NCBI GenBank assembly: GCA_028290685.1
Contig: JAQGJI010000101.1
Coordinates: 1 to 5,276 of the forward strand
Source of the DNA: Devosia sp.
GTDB taxonomy: Bacteria; Pseudomonadota; Alphaproteobacteria; Rhizobiales; Devosiaceae
Reading direction: 5' to 3'
DNA: 5,276 nucleotides
Under the pieces are notes generated by a model. The model was not told where the DNA came from. It saw nothing but the letters and a program-made list of their open reading frames with translations, and searched no databases. Shown piece after piece: positions 1 to 5,276 of this stretch; position 1 is the stretch's first letter; each line of letters starts with the position of its first letter. Both the position numbers and the translations under genes were made by a program.

Positions 1-242
1 TGGACGACAAGCAATCCGATACACCGATCATCTGTTTTTCCCACCTGCGGTGGGACTTTGTGCTGCAACGACCACAGCATCTGATGAACCGGTTTGGCAG
101 ATCTCGACAGATCTACTTCTTTGAAGAGTATATTCCCACCGACCACCACTCTGCCTACCTTGAATTCCACCCCTACGCGGGAACCAGCATCGTATCGCTT
201 CGCCCGCGGGTACCGCACTCCTGGGATGCAGCTCGTCGCTAA
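1..242 (+). pseudogene. N-terminal fragment of the glycosyltransferase/UDP-galactopyranose mutase fusion, ended by a premature TAA
   Basis: The frame is open from position 3 to the TAA at 240-242 and gives about 80 residues. The window opens with TG followed by in-frame GAC GAC AAG, so an ATG starting one base upstream is the likely start (inferred; that base is not visible). The fragment contains the segment ICFSHLRWDFVLQRPQHLM, typical of the N-terminus of a group of GT-B glycosyltransferase-like proteins often fused to Glf, followed by an FFEE segment. It ends with VPHSWDAARR and the stop. Directly after the stop, in the same frame, the sequence continues EGLRTLLDLLLRLNGI and then LLWFYSPQM, as expected for the same domain. 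The fragment is therefore the first part of the protein encoded to 2297 and not a separate small gene. Alone it would be only the start of an N-terminal Rossmann half-domain and is unlikely to be active. A sequencing or assembly error at 240 is an alternative explanation. Confidence 0.75.
240..242 (+). other. In-frame premature stop codon (TAA) inside the GT-UGM fusion frame
   Basis: The sequence around it reads GCT CGT CGC TAA GAG GGG CTG. The frame before (from position 3) and after (to 2297) is the same, so no indel is needed and one substitution explains the break. CAA (Gln), GAA (Glu) or AAA (Lys) to TAA would each do it. It falls at residue 81 if the start is one base before the window. 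The following bases, TAAGAGGGG, resemble a Shine-Dalgarno sequence. Confidence 0.85.
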
Positions 243-269
243 GAGGGGCTGCGTACCCTGCTTGACCTC

Positions 270-2297
270 TTGCTGCGCCTCAACGGCATCACAAAGCCGC
301 TTCTTTGGTTCTACAGTCCTCAGATGTTTACCTTTGCCCGCCATGTCGATGCGGCGGCGGTGGTGTATGACTGCATGGACGAGCTGGCCAATTTCAAATT
401 TGCACCGGCAGGACTGAAAGAGCTGGAAGCGGCGCTGATGGCCAGGGCGGACCTTGTCCTGACGGGCGGATCGAGCCTGTTTGAGGCGCGCAAGCACCTG
501 CATGACAACATCCATCTGTTTCCATCCGGCGTGGAACTCGATCATTTCCAGACTGTTCGGGATGGTCTGCAGCCAGCGCCGGACATGGCTTCGCTTCCGG
601 GCAAGAAGCTGGGCTTTTATGGGGTCATCGATGAACGGATCGATCTGGCCCTGCTGCAGCACCTTGCCAGAATGCGACCAGACTGGTCGATCATCATGGT
701 TGGCCCGCTGGCCAAGATCGGTCATGAAGACTTGCCCAAGGCAGCGAACCTGCACTTCGTTGGGCCGCGGCCTTATGCCGAGCTACCCAGCTGCCTTGCA
801 GCCTGGGATGTCGCCCTGATGCCGTTTGCCATCAACGAGGCGACGCGGTTCATCAGCCCGACCAAAACACCTGAATATCTCGCTGCTGGATTGCCTGTCG
901 TGTCAACGCCGATCGTGGACGTCGTGGCAACCTATGGCGACACCGACAGCGTGCAAATTGCCACGACGCATGATGCCTTTGTTGCTGCGTGCGACACGGC
1001 GCTGCGTATGGATACCAAGGCACTCCTGCCATTGGTCGATCAGAAACTGGCGGCCATGAGCTGGGACGAAACGTTCCGCCGGATCGCTGGATTGGTGAAT
1101 GCGGCGATCGAGTCTGGGGCGCGGAAGATCTACACGCCCTCCCTGCGGCGAACCCGCAGCAGCGGACCGTATGACTATCTGGTCGTCGGCGCCGGCTTTG
1201 CGGGCAGCGTTTTGGCTGAACGTCTGGCGGCAGGCTCGGGCAAGCGCATACTCATATGCGACCGGCGCCCGCATATAGGCGGCAACGCCTACGATCACCC
1301 CGACGCAGCCGGCATTCTGGTTCACAAATACGGGCCCCATATTTTCCACACCAACAGCGATGAGATTGTCGCCTACTTGTCCCGGTTTACGGCCTGGCGC
1401 CCTTACGAGCATCGTGTTCTTGCCTGCGTCGGCCAGCAACAGCTGCCCATGCCGATCAACCGCACCACGTTGAACAAACTTTATGGACTCGACCTCTCAA
1501 GCGATGAACAGACCGAACAGTTTCTTCGTTCACGCGCCGAGCCGATAGATCCGATCGAAAGTTCGCGGGACGTTGTGATCAGCCAGGTTGGAAGCGAACT
1601 CTATCGCACTTTTTTTGAGGGCTATACGCGCAAGCAGTGGGGCATGGACCCAAGCGAGCTGGACAAGGCCGTAACCGCGCGCGTTCCTACCCGCTTCAAC
1701 ACCGACGATCGTTACTTCCTTGATCGATTTCAAGCCATGCCGCTGCATGGCTATACGGCGATGTTCGAGAACATGCTCGATCATGCCAATATCGAGCTGG
1801 CACTTGGCGTGGACTTCAAGGAAGTACAGGCGCAAAATCTGGCGCCGCAAACCATCTATACCGGGCCGATCGACGAATACTTCGACCATCGGTTCGGTGC
1901 CCTGCCCTACCGCAGTCTGCGTTTCCAGCACGAAACTCTGGAGCAGAGACGATTCCAGCCCGTAGCGGTCGTCAACTACCCGGCGCCAGATGTGCCCTAC
2001 ACACGCATCACCGAGTACAAGCACCTCACCGGCCAGGTGCATCCACAAACCAGCATCAGCTATGAATTCCCCCAGGCTGACGGCGACCCCTATTATCCCA
2101 TTCCCCGCCCGGAAAATGCAGCGCTGTACAAGCGCTACGAGGCGCTGGCCCGTGAGCACCCAGATGTTCATTTTGTGGGGCGCCTGGGGACTTATCGCTA
2201 CTACAACATGGATCAGGTTGTCGGCCAGGCGCTCGCAACTTACCGCCGCATGGTCACGGCTCCCGGGCCGCGCATGCATGCGACGGTTTCAGCATGA
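270..2297 (+). CDS. glf: Glycosyltransferase/UDP-galactopyranose mutase fusion protein (remainder after the internal stop)
   Basis: The ORF gives 675 residues from a TTG at 270. The full frame including the upstream fragment would be about 765, and numbering here uses that full length with Met at base 0. Residues 82 to about 380 are the rest of a GT-B glycosyltransferase-like domain, including the motif ISPTKTPEYLAAGLPVV with Glu292, the usual nucleotide-sugar-binding region. From residue 391 comes a complete flavin-dependent UDP-galactopyranose mutase of about 375 residues, which would interconvert UDP-Galp and UDP-Galf. Visible UGM landmarks are the FAD-binding G397-A-G-F-A-G402, H425-IGGNAY, KYGPHIFHT, the KQWG tryptophan W547, R561 in ARVPTR and R669 in PYTRI (matching the two conserved catalytic arginines of bacterial UGM), YTGPIDEYFDHRFGALPYRSL, and the C-terminal YYNMDQVVGQAL. 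The start is uncertain: TTG 270 lacks a well-spaced ribosome site, CTG 258 is 9 bases after GAGGGG, and the first in-frame ATG is 324. The UGM domain is intact. The GT domain lacks its first 80 or so residues unless the stop is an error or is read through. The stop codon overlaps the next gene's ATG. Confidence 0.85.
   Translation: MLRLNGITKPLLWFYSPQMFTFARHVDAAAVVYDCMDELANFKFAPAGLKELEAALMARADLVLTGGSSLFEARKHLHDNIHLFPSGVELDHFQTVRDGLQPAPDMASLPGKKLGFYGVIDERIDLALLQHLARMRPDWSIIMVGPLAKIGHEDLPKAANLHFVGPRPYAELPSCLAAWDVALMPFAINEATRFISPTKTPEYLAAGLPVVSTPIVDVVATYGDTDSVQIATTHDAFVAACDTALRMDTKALLPLVDQKLAAMSWDETFRRIAGLVNAAIESGARKIYTPSLRRTRSSGPYDYLVVGAGFAGSVLAERLAAGSGKRILICDRRPHIGGNAYDHPDAAGILVHKYGPHIFHTNSDEIVAYLSRFTAWRPYEHRVLACVGQQQLPMPINRTTLNKLYGLDLSSDEQTEQFLRSRAEPIDPIESSRDVVISQVGSELYRTFFEGYTRKQWGMDPSELDKAVTARVPTRFNTDDRYFLDRFQAMPLHGYTAMFENMLDHANIELALGVDFKEVQAQNLAPQTIYTGPIDEYFDHRFGALPYRSLRFQHETLEQRRFQPVAVVNYPAPDVPYTRITEYKHLTGQVHPQTSISYEFPQADGDPYYPIPRPENAALYKRYEALAREHPDVHFVGRLGTYRYYNMDQVVGQALATYRRMVTAPGPRMHATVSA
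2271..2282 (+). repeat. Perfect 12-base palindrome CGCATGCATGCG before the GT4 start codon
   Basis: The sequence equals its own reverse complement and lies inside the last codons of the GT-UGM gene, 11 bases upstream of the GT4 ATG at 2294. It could be a protein-binding site or simply chance in GC-rich coding sequence. There is no loop, so it is not an RNA hairpin of the usual kind and not a terminator. Confidence 0.35.
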
Positions 2298-3397
2298 AGC
2301 ACAGGATCGTCCTGGCCACCGACAGCCTCGACCCGTCCGGCATGGGCGAACACATGCTGACCTTGGGCGGCGCGATCCAGGACGCATTCGACATCGTCCT
2401 TGCGGCGCCGGACGAGGGACCCAGCGCCGTGCTGTTGCGCCGGGCCGCCGCACTGGGCCTGGGCGTCAAGAAGTTCGATCTGCACCAACTAGGACATTGG
2501 GCCAAGTGGCTGCAGGAATATCGGGCGGACCTGGTGCATGTTCATGCCGGTATCGGCTGGGAAGGGCACGGTCTGGTGCGGCATGCGAAAGGGGCTGGCG
2601 CGTCTGTGGTTCGCACGGAGCATCTGCCCTACCTTCTCACCAGCGTCGTTCAGCAGGCGGAATACCGAGCCATGCTTCGTGCTGTCGATCAGCGCATCGC
2701 CGTGTCGCAGGCTGTGGCGCAATCCCATGCCGGATGGGGCGCAGGAAAGATCGACGTCATTCCCAATGGCATCTTTGCTGTGCCACCCCGGCGTGAACCT
2801 CGCGACGTTCGCGCGGAACTCGGCCTTGCTGAAGGCGAACAGATGATTTTGACAGTGGCGCGTTTCACTGCTCAGAAAGGCTATGACCTGCTTGTTGCAG
2901 CAGCACGGGCTGTGCTGTCCGGCCACCCCAAGGCAAGGTTCCTGCTGGTGGGCGACGGGCCCGAACTGGACGGTATCCGGTCCGCCATTGCCAGCCAGAA
3001 CCTTGGAAAAAGCATCACGCCAACAGGCGCGCGAAGCGACGTGCCCGACCTTCTCGCGAGCGCCGACCTGTTCGTGCTGCCGTCTCATTTCGAAGGCTTG
3101 CCCTTGGCGTTGCTTGAAGCAATGGCGGCATCAGCACCAATCGTAGCAACCGCGAACGGGGGAACCGTTGAAGCATTGGGCAGCAAACATCCCTTCCTGG
3201 TTCCACCAGGCGACAGCAACGCATTGAGCAAGGCGATCAATCTGGCGCTGGCCGATCGCGCTACCGCGCACGCTTCGGCAGCGGCGGCCAGGGCACGCTT
3301 CACTGCGCTCTTCAGCGCCGAGCGCATGGCGCAGCAAACCGCCGCTTTGTACCGATCCATCCTTTCCACGACAATCCGCCGAGGTGCCGCCGCATGA
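2294..3397 (+). CDS. Glycosyltransferase family 4 (GT-B fold), 367 residues
   Basis: A retaining GT4-type enzyme that would transfer a sugar from a nucleotide donor to an unknown acceptor, probably on the cytoplasmic side. The N-terminal half opens with KHRIVLATDSLDPSGMGEHM, a variant of the glycine-rich acceptor-side loop, and carries LVHVHAGIGWEGHG after the fourth strand. The C-terminal half shows the donor-binding pattern: LTVARFTAQKG with R190 and K195 (diphosphate-contacting positions in GT4), LLVGDGPE at 217-224, SADLFVLPSHFEGLPLALLEAM with the E-x7-E pair E267 and E275, and a GGTVEA turn. Length is normal for the family and both halves are complete. The ATG at 2294 overlaps the preceding TGA as ATGA, implying translational coupling with the GT-UGM gene. 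I see no convincing Shine-Dalgarno sequence before it, which fits coupling. The sugar and acceptor cannot be told from sequence. Use of UDP-Galf is possible given the neighbouring mutase, but unproven. Confidence 0.92.
   Translation: MKHRIVLATDSLDPSGMGEHMLTLGGAIQDAFDIVLAAPDEGPSAVLLRRAAALGLGVKKFDLHQLGHWAKWLQEYRADLVHVHAGIGWEGHGLVRHAKGAGASVVRTEHLPYLLTSVVQQAEYRAMLRAVDQRIAVSQAVAQSHAGWGAGKIDVIPNGIFAVPPRREPRDVRAELGLAEGEQMILTVARFTAQKGYDLLVAAARAVLSGHPKARFLLVGDGPELDGIRSAIASQNLGKSITPTGARSDVPDLLASADLFVLPSHFEGLPLALLEAMAASAPIVATANGGTVEALGSKHPFLVPPGDSNALSKAINLALADRATAHASAAAARARFTALFSAERMAQQTAALYRSILSTTIRRGAAA
3381..3384 (+). promoter_or_regulatory. Probable ribosome binding site (GAGG) for the Gfo/Idh/MocA gene
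   Basis: GAGG ends 9 bases before the ATG at 3394, inside the 3' end of the glycosyltransferase gene. It supports ATG 3394 as the start. It is the best-spaced Shine-Dalgarno-like site ahead of any start in the window. Confidence 0.45.
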
Positions 3398-4368
3398 GCA
3401 AGACGCGAATAGGGCTGATCGGAGCGGGTGGTATCGCGCAGCGTCATCTGGGGGTACTGGAGCAATTCGAGGACGTCGAGCTGGCAGGCTTTGCCGATCC
3501 AGATTTTGATCGGGCTGTCGCCCTGGCATCGCGTTATGGTGCGCGCGCTTACCAGAACTCCGCTGAACTGCTCGACGGGCCAGATCTTGATGCAGTCTAT
3601 ATTTGTATCCCGCCGTTCGCGCATGGGGAAGCCGAGCGTCTGGCGATCGGGCGTGGGTTGCCGTTCTTTGTCGAAAAGCCGCTCTCGCTCGATCTTGCCA
3701 CAGCAGAAGCAATCGCGGAGCAGGTTGCTGCCGCCGGTCTGGTCACCGCCGTGGGCTATCATTGGCGCTATATCGACACTGTCGAGGAGGCACGCCGGCG
3801 ACTGGCCGAGCGCCCGGCTCAACTCGTTTCGGGCTATTGGCTTGACCAGACGCCGCCGCCGCAATGGTGGTGGCATGAGGATCGATCAGGTGGACAAATG
3901 GTTGAGCAAACCACGCATATCATCGATCTGGCCCGCTATCTTGTTGGTGAGGTGACCCAGGTCTTTGGCCTTGCCAGCCACCAGGATCGTGCAAGTTTCC
4001 CTGGTCTGGACGTTCCTACGGCCAGCACTGCCAGCCTGCGCTTCGCATCGGGAGCCATCGGCAATATCGCTTCCACGTGCATCCTTGATTGGGCACACCG
4101 GGTGGGGCTGCACATCTTTGCACAGGGTCTCGCGCTTGAACTGACGGACCATGATCTCATGGTCGATGTTGGTTCCGGGCGCCCGGTACAACATGCCCAG
4201 GGCGACCCGGTGTGGCGTGAGGATCGCGATTTCATCGATGCGGTCCGCGGCGTGGGAAACCGGGTACGCTGTCCCTATGGCGAAGCGCTCAAGACGCACC
4301 GCGTGGCCCTTGCGATCAGCCAATCTGCCCGCGAGGGCAAAGTGGTCGACCTTTCGATGGGCAATTAA
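3394..4368 (+). CDS. Gfo/Idh/MocA-family oxidoreductase, 324 residues
   Basis: An NAD(P)-dependent dehydrogenase of the family that usually acts on sugars, sugar nucleotides or inositols. The N-terminal Rossmann fold begins at residue 5 with RIGLIGAGGIAQRH (G10-x-G12-x-x-A15). An acidic residue at the end of the second strand (D35 in FADPD) favours NAD(H). The family signature VEKPL places the conserved lysine at K95, and YICIPPFAH precedes it. The C-terminal domain has GGQMVEQTTHIIDLARYL with H175 and D178. The position four before H175, often Asp in the family, is Glu171. A short Trp-rich stretch (W158-W160) lies before the GG motif. Length is at the short end of the usual 320-390. The gene starts in an ATGA overlap with the glycosyltransferase stop and is followed after 4 bases by the MDR gene, so it is in the middle of an operon. 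The substrate is unknown. A sugar or sugar-like intermediate is inferred from the neighbours. Confidence 0.92.
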   Translation: MSKTRIGLIGAGGIAQRHLGVLEQFEDVELAGFADPDFDRAVALASRYGARAYQNSAELLDGPDLDAVYICIPPFAHGEAERLAIGRGLPFFVEKPLSLDLATAEAIAEQVAAAGLVTAVGYHWRYIDTVEEARRRLAERPAQLVSGYWLDQTPPPQWWWHEDRSGGQMVEQTTHIIDLARYLVGEVTQVFGLASHQDRASFPGLDVPTASTASLRFASGAIGNIASTCILDWAHRVGLHIFAQGLALELTDHDLMVDVGSGRPVQHAQGDPVWREDRDFIDAVRGVGNRVRCPYGEALKTHRVALAISQSAREGKVVDLSMGN

Positions 4369-4372
4369 GTCC

Positions 4373-5276
4373 ATGCCCGAGAGACATATTCATTCCCTGG
4401 GCGTCGAGGGCGAGGGTCAGGCCTATACATTCTCCTACGGCGAGGCTGATCCCCTGGACGGCCATGTTCGTTTGGAAACACTTTACACCGGCTTTTCAGC
4501 CGGCACGGAATTGACGTTCCTCAAACATACCAACCCGTATTTCCACTCCCGCTGGGACGCAGAGCGGGGGGTGTTTGTTGCCGGAGAACCGGGGCTGCAT
4601 TACCCCGTACCGTTTCTGGGCTACATGGAAGTTGCGCGCGTCGTGGAAAGCCGGACCCCAGCTTTTCGTCCCCGGCAGGTGCTGGCCACGACATTTGGCC
4701 ACAAGACGGGCCATACCGCCAATCCAGCCATGGATGTGCTTATTCCCTTGCCCAACGACCTTGACCCGATCCTGGGTATTTTCGTTGCACAGATGGGTCC
4801 GATCGCTGCAAACGGTATTCTTCATGCCGACGCGGAACACTTCGGTTCGGGCGTAGTCCGCCTGGGGCAATCTCTCAGCGGCAAGCCGGTGCTGGTGATC
4901 GGGGCCGGCACCGTCGGTATGATGACTGCGCTCTTTGCGCGGAACGCCGGCGCCTCCGAGGTCGTGGTCGCCGACCCCTCGCCCTTTCGCCGTGAGCGGC
5001 TTCAAGCCATGGGCTTTGTCGCCATGGAGGAAGATCAGGCCTGGCAGCATGCCCGCACAAACTGGCACAGCGGGGGCGAACGCGGCGCAGATTTCGTGTT
5101 TCAGACCCGTGCCCATGCGGGGAGCCTGCACACGGCGTTGCGAGCGCTGCGGCCGCAAGGCACTGTTATCGATCTTGCATTTTATCAGAACGGAGCAAAC
5201 GAATTGCGGCTCGGCGAGGAGTTTCACCATAACGGCCTTGCCATACGCTGCGCCCAGATCAACCGTGTGCCGCGCG
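4373..5276 (+). CDS. Medium-chain dehydrogenase/reductase (zinc-type alcohol dehydrogenase-like), 3' end cut by the window
   Basis: Starts at ATG 4373, 4 bases after the previous stop, and stays open to the window end: 301 codons seen, stop not seen. The cofactor domain is clear: VLVIGAGTVGMMTALFAR with G177-x-G179-x-x-G182, and D201 in VVVADPS, which suggests NAD(H) preference. Later come GADFVFQTR, ALRALRPQGTVIDLAF and GEEFHHNGLAIRCAQINRVPR, a typical MDR C-terminal course. In the N-terminal catalytic domain the usual Cys-Gly-Ser/Thr-Asp is GFSAGTELTF (S42-A-G-T-E46), and the usual GHE motif is LGYMEVARVV (G83-Y-M-E86). There is no four-Cys structural-zinc lobe. The common name 'zinc-binding alcohol dehydrogenase' may thus mislead. 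BchC-like MDR proteins also depart from the zinc pattern. Compared with a usual MDR of 340-360 residues, roughly 40-60 are missing at the C-terminus. Substrate unknown; placement in the operon suggests a redox step on the glycoside or its aglycone. Confidence 0.88.
   Translation, partial: MPERHIHSLGVEGEGQAYTFSYGEADPLDGHVRLETLYTGFSAGTELTFLKHTNPYFHSRWDAERGVFVAGEPGLHYPVPFLGYMEVARVVESRTPAFRPRQVLATTFGHKTGHTANPAMDVLIPLPNDLDPILGIFVAQMGPIAANGILHADAEHFGSGVVRLGQSLSGKPVLVIGAGTVGMMTALFARNAGASEVVVADPSPFRRERLQAMGFVAMEEDQAWQHARTNWHSGGERGADFVFQTRAHAGSLHTALRALRPQGTVIDLAFYQNGANELRLGEEFHHNGLAIRCAQINRVPR

Noticed and set aside
99..114. Direct repeat AGATCT-CGAC-AGATCT
   Set aside because: Two copies of a 6-base sequence inside coding sequence, with no other structure around. 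Chance is sufficient.
1610..1616. Run of seven T in the mutase domain, considered as a slippage or phase-variation site
   Set aside because: The frame is intact across it (Thr-Phe-Phe-Glu at a conserved place) and seven bases is short for phase variation.
1733..1752. Inverted repeat with 8-base arms (AGCCATGC / GCATGGCT) and a 4-base loop
   Set aside because: It lies deep within the conserved mutase coding sequence (residues QAMPLHGY) and has no T-run, so it is not a terminator. It is likely a by-product of the codons.
1530..2279. Long open frame on the minus strand (249 codons) opposite the mutase domain
   Set aside because: It lies fully antisense to a well-recognised UGM domain and its translation shows no family motif. 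GC-rich coding sequence commonly leaves such open antisense frames.
1990..2796. Plus-strand open frame of 268 codons bridging the mutase and GT4 genes
   Set aside because: It is an out-of-frame shadow of two real genes, with Arg/Ser/Ala-rich composition and no motif.
3085..3876. Minus-strand open frame of 263 codons across the GT4/Gfo-Idh-MocA junction
   Set aside because: It is antisense to two genes with clear motifs, the translation is low-complexity and Arg-rich in places, and no domain is recognisable.
4496..5230. Minus-strand open frame of 244 codons at the 3' end of the window
   Set aside because: It is opposite the MDR gene, whose + frame carries GxGxxG and MDR C-terminal motifs and runs unbroken to the window end. 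The antisense translation is not recognisable.

Overview
The window is a GC-rich piece of a bacterial chromosome or large replicon. All genes lie on the + strand and are packed head to tail: two 4-base ATGA stop/start overlaps and one 4-base gap. GC-rich codon use, mostly weak Shine-Dalgarno sequences and the gene families suggest a proteobacterium, perhaps an alphaproteobacterium of the sphingomonad or rhizobial type. No rRNA, tRNA or unambiguous marker is present, so this is a weak inference.

Layout. (1) Positions 1-2297 hold one long reading frame for a two-domain protein. The N-terminal half is a GT-B glycosyltransferase-like domain and the C-terminal half is a complete UDP-galactopyranose mutase (Glf/UGM). 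The frame is broken by one in-frame TAA at 240-242, which leaves an N-terminal fragment (1-242) and a long ORF (about 270-2297). The true start codon probably lies one base before the window. (2) 2294-3397 is a complete GT4-family glycosyltransferase. (3) 3394-4368 is a complete Gfo/Idh/MocA-family NAD(P)-dependent oxidoreductase. (4) 4373 to the window end is a medium-chain dehydrogenase/reductase (MDR) cut off at its 3' end. It lacks the usual zinc ligands of alcohol dehydrogenases.

How they may work together. The mutase would convert UDP-galactopyranose to UDP-galactofuranose. The two glycosyltransferase domains could transfer Galf or another sugar to an acceptor. The Gfo/Idh/MocA and MDR enzymes could oxidise or reduce a sugar or another intermediate. 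The cluster therefore looks like part of a glycoconjugate or glycosylated small-molecule pathway. The product cannot be read from this window, because both ends of the operon lie outside it.

There is no gap over 300 bases without a gene. I see no mobile element, CRISPR array, RNA gene, promoter or intrinsic terminator. The points most worth checking are the nonsense codon in the GT-UGM fusion, the fusion itself, and the zinc-ligand-less MDR in a sugar cluster.
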